A program made the position numbers and the translations under genes. The notes beneath the pieces are model-generated. The model did no database searches. It saw only the letters and a program-made list of their open reading frames with translations, and was not told where the DNA came from. Shown piece by piece: positions 1 to 7,197 of a stretch of DNA of 17,212 bases (the first letter of the stretch is position 1; every line of letters starts with the position of its first letter). This DNA is from Bryobacterales bacterium. GTDB lineage: Bacteria; Acidobacteriota; Terriglobia; Bryobacterales; Bryobacteraceae. The stretch spans positions 1-17,212 of the forward strand of contig PKYZ01000753.1 in the NCBI GenBank assembly GCA_003132865.1. The letters are read 5' to 3'.

Positions 1-343
1 AGGCAATCAGGCCCACGCCCAAAAATGTGAACGGCAGAGGAGCTACCCAAAACCCATGGGACGGAGCCTCAAGAATCAGAGCGAGCACGATCATGGTTCC
101 AACCGAAAGACTCAAAAGAACCGTTCCCAAAATCGGCACCACCGTCGGATCGGGCGGACGGCGCTCGCGCACCGGCTCCAGCGGAAACTCCGGCAACGGT
201 ATTCCCTTTTCCATCGCTGCCATCCGCTCCTGATGAATGATCTCGATCCTTTTCTGCCGACTCTGGTGCTTCATGTAAAGATAACCAACAATGCTTCCCG
301 CCAACGCGAACGTAACCATACCATCGCCGATTGTGTAGCTCAT
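1..343 (-). CDS. Small membrane protein, DUF6249-like (3' end cut by window edge)
   Basis: The minus strand is open from ATG (343-341) to the left edge, giving at least 114 residues without a stop. AAGGAG sits about 4 nt upstream of the ATG, the best Shine-Dalgarno sequence in the window, and fixes the start. The protein begins with MSYTIGDGMV, then one short hydrophobic segment (about residues 9-23), a charged stretch containing MAAMEKGIPLPEF, and two more hydrophobic segments (about residues 74-93 and 99 onward). This layout, with the EKGIPLP signature between membrane helices, resembles small DUF6249-type inner-membrane proteins that often sit beside sigma factors. The family assignment is from memory of the pattern and is moderate. 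The function is unknown. The C-terminus and any operon partners lie outside the window. Confidence 0.65.
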   Translation of the reverse strand, partial: MSYTIGDGMVTFALAGSIVGYLYMKHQSRQKRIEIIHQERMAAMEKGIPLPEFPLEPVRERRPPDPTVVPILGTVLLSLSVGTMIVLALILEAPSHGFWVAPLPFTFLGVGLIA

Positions 344-720
344 TTCTCCTTCACCTCACCCTTAGGACAAGGTGTGCCGGGCGCGCGGTTGCAGCGGGTC
401 GAACAAAAATTTGGGTTCGCATCACCAGCCGTGGGGCCGGAACCAAGTTCGACTGCACTGGGCCTGGTTACAGTGCGCGGATCGGTCCAGGGGGCTTAGG
501 GTCTTGACACTCCACCCTAACGGCGCAGTGTGGAAGTTATCGCCCAGCGCAACTGCGCCACGGGCGTGCAGGCACATGGCTGAGCAGGCGTCTCGTTGAA
601 GTGCCCGTGACCGAGCCAAGAATCCGCCCCAATGGCGCTGCGACACTTATCTTAACGCCTATAAGCGCGACCCGGACGGTACCCCGGTTTATCGGCGCAT
701 TTTGCGGGCGTACCGGCGCT
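344..720. other. Intergenic stretch with no intact gene
   Basis: I see no convincing gene here. There is one perfect inverted repeat, TTAGGGT (496-502) and ACCCTAA (514-520), whose 11-nt loop contains a TTGACA hexamer (504-509). No good -10 follows at normal spacing, so it is not called a promoter. A plus-strand reading frame after a TGA at 597-599 reads RCDTYLNAYKRDPDG and then PVYRRILRAYRRW before it enters the palindromes at 721-758. It looks more protein-like than chance but has no start and no family I recognise. It may be the tail of a decayed gene. Confidence 0.4.
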
Positions 721-758
721 GGGCCGATTCACAATCGGCCCACAGGTTGGACAACCTG
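721..758. repeat. Paired-hairpin element (inverted relative to the one at 1569)
   Basis: There are two adjacent perfect palindromes. The first is GGGCCGATT (721-729), loop CAC, AATCGGCCC (733-741). After one base comes CAGGTTG (743-749), loop GA, CAACCTG (752-758). The pair and its flank (CCCCA, then CAAGC) match the reverse complement of the element at 1561-1604, so the two are inverted copies about 0.8 kb apart. Loop bases differ while the arms are conserved, which favours a function as folded RNA or DNA. Confidence 0.8.
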
Positions 759-800
759 CCCCACAAGCTGTGGCCATGAGGGCGGATAATATTGGTATTC

Positions 801-970
801 ATGAAACCCACCACGCTGGCCGCCATCCTCCTCCTCTTCCTGATGCGCGGTCCGGCCGCCGCCGAGCACACTTTACGGCGCCACGTCTGCGGGCGTCACC
901 GCTGGAAAAGGCACCCTACTCGCCGCCGCGCCGTCACCGGCGGTCACGCGTCTCGCGCCCCCTCCTCCAA
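801..970 (+). pseudogene. Decayed secreted-protein gene: leader and signal peptide copy resembling the GH3 gene start
   Basis: The reading frame from ATG 801 gives MKPTTLAAILLLFLMRGPAAA, a signal peptide nearly matching the MKPTTTLAAAILLFFPM start of the GH3 gene at 1633. The bases just before both ATGs also match (a GGATAAT core followed by TTC and ATG). After PAAAE the similarity stops. Another frame then reads LYGATSAGVTAGKGTLL and ends in a stop at about 970, which could be the tail of a different or internally deleted secreted protein. The real gene is gone. This is either a remnant of a tandem paralogue or a partial duplication of the GH3 5' end. The LYGATSAG reading is weak evidence. 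Confidence 0.55.
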
Positions 971-1549
971 ACTGAAAACAAACACCCAACGCCAATCGGT
1001 TCGCCGAGTTCCGCCGCCGCCATGCTATCCTCAGTCCGAGTGGGATACCGGCCCGCCGGATCTCTGAAAACTTACCCCTTTGGCCTGTTCCGAACGGGCC
1101 TGATGTCACGGAATGTTACACGAAATCGAAAAAAACCGCTTTGGTTGCATCTCCCGAAACTGGAGGGCGAGCCTTGGACGAACACAAAGTCAAAAACGAA
1201 ACGAACCCAATTCGACCCTTTGTTTTCAATAAAAGACCAAAACGAAAGCCAAATTCCACCACGACTGAAAACAAACGCCCAACGCCAATCGGTCTGGCAG
1301 GTTTCCGCCGCCATGCTTCATCAGTCCGAATGGGCCGCCGGCCCGCCGGATCTCTGAAAGCGTACCCGTTTGACCTCTTCCAGCGGACCCGATGTTACGT
1401 AATGTTACACGAAATCGAAAGAACGGCTTCGGTTGCATCGCCCGAAACCGGGAGGGGAGCCTTGCACGAACCCAAAACAAAAAAACGAAACGAACCCAAT
1501 TCGACCCTTTGTTTTCAACAAAACTCCAAAACGAAAGCCAATTCCACCG
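971..1549. repeat. Direct tandem repeat, two copies, period 293 bp
   Basis: Copy 1 is 971-1263 and copy 2 is 1264-1549. Both begin ACTGAAAACAAAC, continue through GCCCGCCGGATCTCTGAAA and GAATGTTACACGAAATCG (or close variants), and end near AACGAACCCAATTCGACCCT, TTTGTTTTCAA and ATTCCACC. By eye they are roughly 80-85% identical, with small indels. The reading frames do not agree between copies, although the first copy continues in frame into the GH3 gene, which can mislead gene callers into a start near 1141. I see no terminal inverted repeats or transposase. The element may be a non-coding dispersed repeat that has duplicated locally. Confidence 0.8.
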
Positions 1550-1568
1550 GGTCAGGCGCTTGTTGGGG

Positions 1569-1604
1569 CAGGTTGTTCAACCTGCGGCCGATTGTTAATC
1601 GGCC
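1569..1604. repeat. Paired-hairpin element upstream of the GH3 gene
   Basis: CAGGTTG (1569-1575), loop TT, CAACCTG (1578-1584) is followed after one base by GGCCGATT (1586-1593), loop GTT, AATCGGCC (1597-1604). It is the inverted counterpart of the element at 721-758. It ends 28 bp before the GH3 start codon, just upstream of the putative -10, so it could influence transcription, or it may terminate read-through from the left. Confidence 0.8.
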
Positions 1605-1617
1605 CACTGCCAGGGTG

Positions 1618-1623
1618 GATAAT
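1618..1623 (+). promoter_or_regulatory. Candidate -10 (GATAAT) for the GH3 gene
   Basis: GATAAT lies 9 nt before ATG 1633. The same GATAAT core precedes the decayed copy's ATG at 801 by 10 nt, so it is kept between the two copies. No clear -35 is visible. If it is real, the mRNA would start at or very near the ATG. Confidence 0.35.
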
Positions 1624-1632
1624 GGTCGTTTC

Positions 1633-3804
1633 ATGAAACCCACCACCACTCTGGCCGCCGCCATCCTCTTGTTCTTCCCGATGCACAGCCCGGCCGCCGC
1701 CGCCGGCCCTTACCAATATCCTTTCCAGAATCCCGACCTGCCCATCGAGCAGCGGGTGGACAACATCGTCTCGCTGATGACCTTGGACGAAAAGGTCGCC
1801 TGCCTGGGGACGCGCCCGAACGTGCCGCGGCTGGGCATCCAGGGAACCGGCCACGTGGAGGGGCTGCATGGCCTGGCGCTGGGCGGTCCCGGGCACTGGG
1901 AACGGCCGGGGAATACGCCGGTTCCCACCACGCAATTCGCGCAGGCCATCGGCATGGGCGAGACTTGGGATCCCGACCTGATCCGCAAGGCGGGCGGGGT
2001 GGAAGGGAATGAAACGCGCTACATCTATCAGAGCAAGAAACGCGGCGGCCTGGTGGTGCGCGCGCCCAATGCCGACCTGGGCCGCGATCCGCGCTGGGGC
2101 AGGACGGAGGAATGCTTCGGGGAAGATCCGTTCTTCAACGGCACCATGGTGACGGCGATGGTGCGGGGCCTTCAGGGCGACGATCCCAAGTATTGGCTGA
2201 CGGCCTCCCTGATGAAACACTTCCTCGCCAATAGCAACGAGAACGGCCGGGGCGGGTCGTCGTCGGACTTCGACGAGCGGCTGCTGCGCGAGTATTACTC
2301 AGTCCCGTTTCGCATGGGCGTGATGGATGGCGGGTCGCGCGCATTCATGGCGGCTTACAACGCTTGGAACCACATCCCGATGACCGTGAACCCCATCCTG
2401 AAGGGAATCACGATGAAGGAGTGGGGCGTGGACGGGATCGTCTGCACCGATGCCGGCTCGCTGCGCAACCTGATCAACCTGCACAAATACTACGCCAAAT
2501 TGAGCGAGGGCGCGGCAGGCGCGGTGAAGGCGGGAATCAATCAGTTCCTCGACCGCTTCCAGGCTCCGGTGAACGATGCGCTGAAGGAAAAGCTGCTGAC
2601 GGAAGCGGACATCGACGATGTGATCAAAGGCGAATTCCGGGTCATGATCCGGCTGGGGCTGCTGGATCCGCCGGAGCGCGTGGCGTACTCGAAGTTGGTG
2701 GGCGAAGAGGATGCCTGGAAGACGCCCGGCCATAAGGACGTGGCCCGGCAGGTGGCGCTGGAATCGGTTGTGCTTCTGAAGAATGCCGGCGGGTTCCTGC
2801 CGCTCGACAGGTCGAAGCTGAAGTCGATCGCGGTGATCGGCCCGCGCGCCGGTGAGGTGCTGCTGGATTGGTACAGCGGCACTCCTCCTTACACGATCAC
2901 TCCGCTCGAAGGCATTAAGGCCAAGCTCGGCTCCGGTGTCACTGTGAACTACGCCGCGAACAACGACAACGACGCGGCGGTGAAGGCGGCGAAAGAGTCC
3001 GACGTGGCCGTGGTATTCGTCGGGAACCACACGACGTGCGACGCCGGTTGGGAGAAGTGCCCGACTCCCAGCGACGGCAAGGAGGCAGTCGACCGGCGCG
3101 CCATCAATCTGGAAATGGAAGAACTGGTGAAGCAGGTCTACGCCGCCAACCCGAAGACCGTCATGGTTTTGGTGGCGAGCTTCCCGTTCGCCATCAACTG
3201 GAGCCAGGAGAATCTGCCGGCCATTCTGCACATGACCCACAACGCGCAAGAGATGGGCACGGCCATCGCGGATGTGCTGTTCGGCGATTACAACCCCGGT
3301 GGGCGCCTGGTGCAGACCTGGCCGAAGTCGCTCGATCAGGTTCCAGCCATGATGGATTACGACATACGGCACGGCCGCACTTACATGTACTTCAAGGGCG
3401 ATCCGCTGTATCCGTTCGGCTACGGTCTTAGTTACACGACCTTCAGCTATTCGAAGTTACGAGTCAGTGCCGGGCGTTTGGCCGCGAACGGCACGGTGAG
3501 GGTCGGCGTGGATGTCAAGAACACCGGGACGCGCCAGGGCGACGAAGTCGTCGAGCTTTACGTGAAGCATGTGAAATCTGCCGTGGAGCGGCCCGCGAAG
3601 GAGTTGCGCGGCTTCCGCAGAGTCACGCTTGCGCCGAACGAGACTAAAACGGTCGAGATTCCTTTGGCGGCCGATTCGTTGACTTACTGGGATGTAGGCC
3701 GGAAGCGCTGGGTCCTGGAACAGGATGAGGTCGAACTGATGATTGGCGGGTCCTCCGCGAATGCCAAACTGAGTAAGACGCTGCGCGTGGCGAGTACGAA
3801 TTGA
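1633..3804 (+). CDS. Secreted glycoside hydrolase family 3 beta-glycosidase (beta-glucosidase/xylosidase type)
   Basis: A 723-residue enzyme expected to remove terminal beta-linked sugars from plant- or microbe-derived oligosaccharides outside the cytoplasm. A signal peptide occupies about residues 1-24, ending in an alanine run. The GH3 N-terminal barrel follows, with GRDPRWGRTEECFGEDP and MKHF motifs, and the expected nucleophile Asp is D273 in the context GIVCTDAGS. The GH3 C-terminal domain (about 375-560) contains KEAVDRR, where E484 aligns with the usual acid/base position, an inference made by eye. The fibronectin III-like domain covers about 590-723 and opens with YPFGYGLSYTTFSYS. The frame stays open upstream to 1141, but that part is repeat DNA. 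ATG 1633 is chosen because the signal peptide starts there. The stop overlaps the next gene's TTG start. Substrate cannot be assigned from sequence alone. Confidence 0.95.
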   Translation: MKPTTTLAAAILLFFPMHSPAAAAGPYQYPFQNPDLPIEQRVDNIVSLMTLDEKVACLGTRPNVPRLGIQGTGHVEGLHGLALGGPGHWERPGNTPVPTTQFAQAIGMGETWDPDLIRKAGGVEGNETRYIYQSKKRGGLVVRAPNADLGRDPRWGRTEECFGEDPFFNGTMVTAMVRGLQGDDPKYWLTASLMKHFLANSNENGRGGSSSDFDERLLREYYSVPFRMGVMDGGSRAFMAAYNAWNHIPMTVNPILKGITMKEWGVDGIVCTDAGSLRNLINLHKYYAKLSEGAAGAVKAGINQFLDRFQAPVNDALKEKLLTEADIDDVIKGEFRVMIRLGLLDPPERVAYSKLVGEEDAWKTPGHKDVARQVALESVVLLKNAGGFLPLDRSKLKSIAVIGPRAGEVLLDWYSGTPPYTITPLEGIKAKLGSGVTVNYAANNDNDAAVKAAKESDVAVVFVGNHTTCDAGWEKCPTPSDGKEAVDRRAINLEMEELVKQVYAANPKTVMVLVASFPFAINWSQENLPAILHMTHNAQEMGTAIADVLFGDYNPGGRLVQTWPKSLDQVPAMMDYDIRHGRTYMYFKGDPLYPFGYGLSYTTFSYSKLRVSAGRLAANGTVRVGVDVKNTGTRQGDEVVELYVKHVKSAVERPAKELRGFRRVTLAPNETKTVEIPLAADSLTYWDVGRKRWVLEQDEVELMIGGSSANAKLSKTLRVASTN

Positions 3805-4802
3805 TTCGACAACTGTGCTTCTTCATATTACTGGCAACCGCCACGGGTGCGGAGTCCGATGGCACGCTGACTAAAGGCAACGGCTGGGACTACATCCGTC
3901 TCGGCAATCCGAACGACGTCACTACTACTACGCGGGGCGGAATCCTGTTTGCGGGCGGCAGCACGGATGTGGACGCCGCCTATCAATGGATGTGCGCGAA
4001 GGCGAATGGCGGAGACTTCCTGGTGATCCGTGCCAATGGGACGGCCGCCTACAACCCGTACATTCGCGGACTCTGTCCCGCCCTCAACTCGGTTGCGACT
4101 CTCATCGTGTACAGCCGGACTGGCGCCGGGCAGCCCTTCGTTAAAGACACGATTCTCAAGGCCGAGGCGCTCTTCATCGCCGGCGGGGATCAATCGAATT
4201 ACGTCAATTACTACGCGCGCACGCCGGTGGCCGCGGGGATCAATGCGTTGGCCGCGCGCGGAGTACCGATTGGCGGGACCAGCGCAGGCAATGCAGTTCT
4301 GGCGCAGTTCGGTTATTCGGCCATTACCGGTTCGGTGACTTCGAAGCAGGCGCTCGCCGATCCTTTCACTCGGCTGATCACCATCGAAAACGGATTTCTC
4401 AATGTGTCGCCGCTGCTGCGAGACAAATTCACCGACGATCACTTTGCGGCGCGCGACCGGATGGGCCGGCTGATCGCATTCCTCGCGCGGGTCATCCAAG
4501 ACGGGGACGGGTCCCAGGTCTCGGCGATTGCGACCGACGAGAAAACGGCGTTCTTGATGGAACCGGACGGGACCGGTGCCATCGCCGGCACGGGCGCCGT
4601 CTACTTTCTGCGCACGGCGGGTCCGCCGGAAGTCTGCAAGCGGGGGATGCCTCTCACTTTCAAGGATATCTCAGTGTATCGGGTGCGCGCCGGTGGTACA
4701 TTCAATATCGGCACCTGGACCGGCACGGGGGGATCGGCTTACTCGCTCTCCGCGATAAATGGCGTCCTGCAATCTCTGCAACCGGGCGGAAGCGTTTACT
4801 AG
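3801..4802 (+). CDS. Secreted cyanophycinase-like peptidase, family S51
   Basis: A 333-residue protein starting at TTG 3801, which overlaps the GH3 stop by 4 nt (TTGA) and suggests translational coupling. Residues 2-18 form a signal peptide (FFILLATATGAES). The core shows the S51 layout: ILFAGGSTD near the start, FIAGGDQSNYV, the nucleophile elbow GGTSAGNA with S161, and TDDHFAARDRMGRL with H214 as the probable catalytic histidine. In known cyanophycinases these residues form a Ser-His-acid site that cleaves beta-Asp-Arg dipeptides from cyanophycin. The export signal points to scavenging of external polymer rather than turnover of an internal store. Activity on cyanophycin is inferred; related S51 members cleave other alpha- or beta-aspartyl peptides. 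Pairing with a GH3 enzyme suggests a nutrient-scavenging operon. Confidence 0.88.
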   Translation: MIRQLCFFILLATATGAESDGTLTKGNGWDYIRLGNPNDVTTTTRGGILFAGGSTDVDAAYQWMCAKANGGDFLVIRANGTAAYNPYIRGLCPALNSVATLIVYSRTGAGQPFVKDTILKAEALFIAGGDQSNYVNYYARTPVAAGINALAARGVPIGGTSAGNAVLAQFGYSAITGSVTSKQALADPFTRLITIENGFLNVSPLLRDKFTDDHFAARDRMGRLIAFLARVIQDGDGSQVSAIATDEKTAFLMEPDGTGAIAGTGAVYFLRTAGPPEVCKRGMPLTFKDISVYRVRAGGTFNIGTWTGTGGSAYSLSAINGVLQSLQPGGSVY

Positions 4803-4803
4803 G

Positions 4804-4902
4804 TGGGGCAGGACTCCAGTCCTGCAGCCGACGTCCGCGTCGGCCAATTCCGTCGCACAAAGAGCGTCCGTGGCGGACGCGCAGACCTGGAGGTCTGCCC
4901 AC
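4804..4902. repeat. Mirrored block of four perfect hairpins between convergent genes
   Basis: In order: GCAGGACT-CC-AGTCCTGC (4808-4825), GCCGACG-TCCG-CGTCGGC (4827-4844), a 19-bp spacer, GCGTCCG-TGG-CGGACGC (4864-4880), and GCAGACCT-GG-AGGTCTGC (4881-4898). The outer flanks GTGGGG and CCCAC are also roughly complementary, so the whole block has mirror order P-Q-Q-P. It fills the gap between the cyanophycinase-like gene and the convergent bcp gene, starting right after one stop and ending just before the other. It may act as a bidirectional terminator, but no U-tract is present, so that role is inferred from position. Confidence 0.85.
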
Positions 4903-4904
4903 AA

Positions 4905-5357
4905 TCACAGTGCGGCCAGGACCTCCGCGGCGTGGCCGGCCGGCTTGACCTTCGAGAAGATCTTCTGGATCTTACCCCGCTCGTCGATCACGAAGGTGGT
5001 GCGCTCGATCCCCATCACTTTCTTGCCGTACATGTTCTTCTCCTTCCACACGCCGTAAGCCTCCACGACTTTCTTATCGACGTCGCACAGCAGCGTATAT
5101 GGAAGGCGCTGGTTCTCCTTGAAGGTAGTCTGTGCCTTGGGAGTGTCCTTGGAAATGCCGAGCACCACCACGCCCTTCTTTTCAAACTTCTTGAAGGTGT
5201 CGCGAAACTCGCACGCTTCTACGGTGCAGCCCGGAGTACTGGCTTTCGGATAGAAGAAGAGCACCGCCTTCTTGCCGCGTACTCCGTCCAAATCGAACAG
5301 TTCGCCCGAATCGGTTTGTAACTGAATCTTGGGAGCTGTATCGCCTTCTTTCAACAT
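4905..5357 (-). CDS. bcp: Thioredoxin-dependent peroxiredoxin, Bcp/PrxQ type
   Basis: A 150-residue cytoplasmic peroxidase that reduces hydrogen peroxide and organic hydroperoxides with electrons from thioredoxin. It starts MLKEGDTAPKIQL, continues KKAVLFFYPKASTPGCT, and carries the peroxidatic cysteine C44 and a second cysteine five residues later, C49, in the PGCTVEACEFRD context typical of atypical two-Cys Bcp enzymes. The length fits the family. AAGGAAG lies about 7 nt upstream of ATG 5357. The first 7 nt overlap the end of gatB, so the two are probably co-transcribed and coupled. Only the 3' hairpin block follows. Confidence 0.95.
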   Translation of the reverse strand: MLKEGDTAPKIQLQTDSGELFDLDGVRGKKAVLFFYPKASTPGCTVEACEFRDTFKKFEKKGVVVLGISKDTPKAQTTFKENQRLPYTLLCDVDKKVVEAYGVWKEKNMYGKKVMGIERTTFVIDERGKIQKIFSKVKPAGHAAEVLAAL

Positions 5358-6829
5358 AGTTTCTTCCTTAGCAAGTCGTTCACTACCCCGGGATTCGCCT
5401 GCCCGCGAGACGCCTTCATCACCTGGCCGACCAGAAATCCGAGTACCGTCGACTTGCCGCTCTTGTACTGCTCCACCTGTTTCGCATTCTGTTGCAGCAC
5501 TTGATCGACTATCTGCTCCAGCGCCCCGGTATCGCTGATCTGCTTCAACCCTTCTCTTTCGACGATCCCCGCCGCCGCCTCGCCACTGGCAAACATTTGC
5601 ACGAAGACCTCTTTGGCGATCTTGCCGGAGATCTCGCCCTTCCGGATCAGGGCCACCAGTTCGCCGAGCCGCTCGGGCGTGACTGGCGAATCCGCGATCT
5701 GCCTGCCCTCCTGGTTGAGCGCGCCCATGAGGTCGCCCATCACCCAATTGGCGGCGGCCTTAGGCTCACCGGCTGCGGCGGCCACCCGTTCGTAGTACTC
5801 GGCAATCGCGCGGCTGGCTGTGAGCACATCCGCGTCGTAAGAGCTCAGGCCGTAGCTCTCCATAAAGCGGGCGCGCTTCCGCGCGGGCAATTCCGGCATG
5901 CGCGATCGGATCTCATCGAGCCAGGCGTCCGCGACCCGCAAGGGCGCCAGGTCCGGCTCCGGAAAGTAGCGGTAATCGTGCGCGTGTTCCTTGCTGCGCA
6001 TGGTGGCGGTTTCGCCGGTATCGGGATTGAATAGACGGGTCTCTTGCGGGATGACGCCGCCGCTCTCCAGAATGGCCACTTGGCGTGCGATTTCGTGGTC
6101 CAGCGCCAGCTTCAGAAAGCGGAACGAATTCAGATTCTTCACCTCGGCCTTGGTGCCGAACTGCGCCGCGCCTTTCAGCCGGACCGACACGTTGGCGTCG
6201 CACCGCAGGTGCCCCTTCTCCATGTCGCAGGTGGACACATTCAGGAATTCGAGCGTCTGCTTCAGCCCGGTCAGGAAATCGTACGCCTCCTGCGAGCCGC
6301 GCATATCCGGCTCGGTAACGATTTCGATCAGCGGCGTGCCGGAGCGATTCAGATCCACGTAGGTGTAGCGGGCGGAATCCCGGAAGCCGTCGTGGATGCT
6401 CTTGCCCGCATCGTCTTCCATGTGGACGCGGGTGACCCCAATGCGTTTCGGCGCACCGTCCACCGGGATTTCGACCCAGCCATGCTCGGCGAGCGGCTCC
6501 TCGTATTGCGAGATCTGGTAGCCTTTGGGCAGGTCCGGGTAAAAGTAGTTCTTGCGCGCGAAGCGGGAAACGGGACGCACGCGACAGTTCAGCGCCAGGG
6601 CCGCCTGGATCGCCAGTTTGACGGCCGCGCGATTGAGCACGGGCAGCGCGCCCGGCAGGCCCAGGCAGACCGGACAAACGTTGCTGTTCGGTTGCGCGCC
6701 AAAGCTGGTGGGGCAACCGCAGAAGATCTTGGTCGCGGTGGCCAGTTGGACGTGCACTTCGAGGCCGATCACTGGCTCGTATTTCGCGATCAGCTCGGGT
6801 CCCGCGAGATCTACGAACGCGGATGACAT
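5351..6829 (-). CDS. gatB: Aspartyl/glutamyl-tRNA amidotransferase subunit B
   Basis: A complete 492-residue GatB, the kinase/transamidation subunit of GatCAB that converts Glu-tRNA(Gln) and/or Asp-tRNA(Asn) to the amide forms. The N-terminus has the signature YEPVIGLEVHVQL, followed by the paired cysteines FCGCPTSFG and VCPVCLGLPG that bind zinc in known structures, and then KNYFYPDLPKGYQISQYE. A C-terminal YqeY-like helical tail ends in VNDLLRKKLC. No gatA or gatC is in the window, so the subunits are dispersed. ATG 6829 lies 8 nt after a perfect TATAAT. The 3' end overlaps bcp by 7 nt. Confidence 0.98.
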   Translation of the reverse strand: MSSAFVDLAGPELIAKYEPVIGLEVHVQLATATKIFCGCPTSFGAQPNSNVCPVCLGLPGALPVLNRAAVKLAIQAALALNCRVRPVSRFARKNYFYPDLPKGYQISQYEEPLAEHGWVEIPVDGAPKRIGVTRVHMEDDAGKSIHDGFRDSARYTYVDLNRSGTPLIEIVTEPDMRGSQEAYDFLTGLKQTLEFLNVSTCDMEKGHLRCDANVSVRLKGAAQFGTKAEVKNLNSFRFLKLALDHEIARQVAILESGGVIPQETRLFNPDTGETATMRSKEHAHDYRYFPEPDLAPLRVADAWLDEIRSRMPELPARKRARFMESYGLSSYDADVLTASRAIAEYYERVAAAAGEPKAAANWVMGDLMGALNQEGRQIADSPVTPERLGELVALIRKGEISGKIAKEVFVQMFASGEAAAGIVEREGLKQISDTGALEQIVDQVLQQNAKQVEQYKSGKSTVLGFLVGQVMKASRGQANPGVVNDLLRKKLC

Positions 6830-6837
6830 GCTTCTTT

Positions 6838-6843
6838 ATTATA
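6838..6843 (-). promoter_or_regulatory. Candidate -10 (TATAAT) for gatB
   Basis: The minus strand reads a perfect TATAAT (6843 to 6838), separated from the gatB ATG by 8 nt (AAAGAAGC). No good -35 is seen at 17 nt; a CTGACA lies at a long spacing of about 20 nt. Transcription from here would begin only a few bases before the ATG, or on it. Confidence 0.55.
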
Positions 6844-6865
6844 GGGGAGGGCGGCGCGGAGGATG

Positions 6866-7197
6866 TCAGTGCTGAATCGGCAGGTGGCGCAGACGGCAGC
6901 CGCCGTCTTCGACGATCACGATTGCCCCCGCATCGAGCGCGATGTGGTACGTTCGCAGGACCTGAAACACACGCGGAGTAACCGCCTTGGGAGTTTGATT
7001 GCGCGTCCGGATCAAAATCACACTCGGGACAGAACCACCACTGGCGGCCAGGAGGTCGCCGAAATCCAGTCGCATGTCAGAATGATCCTGCTCCCGGTGT
7101 GGAGGCCCTATTCGCGAAGGTGCACGACCTCTTCGCCTGCTTCACGCAACGCGCGGACGGTTGCCATCGAAATTCTCATGTCGGCCAGAAGATTCAC
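6866..7197 (-). pseudogene. Broken DUF5615 (PIN-like) toxin gene
   Basis: It starts at GTG 7197, overlapping the stop of the DUF433 gene by 4 nt, and reads NLLADMRISMATVRALREAG then EEVVHLRE, which matches the start of DUF5615 PIN-like proteins. A TAG at 7110-7108 ends the frame after 29 codons. The same frame continues GLHTGSRIILTCD, which lacks about a dozen residues usually found between these motifs. The rest needs another frame: LDFGDLLAASGGSVPSVIL through to LRHLPIQH, ending at TGA 6866. So a stop, an apparent internal deletion and a frameshift all hit one gene. A short 69-residue frame from ATG 7075 could still be translated, but it would lack the N-terminal acidic residue. DUF5615 proteins are putative RNases paired with DUF433. 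Confidence 0.8.

Noticed and set aside
1141..1632. A 164-residue N-terminal extension of the GH3 protein
   Set aside because: It is read from the tandem repeat and palindrome DNA, has no protein-like pattern, and would bury the clear signal peptide that begins at 1633.
2299..3372. A long minus-strand reading frame (357 residues)
   Set aside because: It is antisense to the GH3 gene, Arg/His rich, and without family motifs. It is a product of high GC in the opposite frame.
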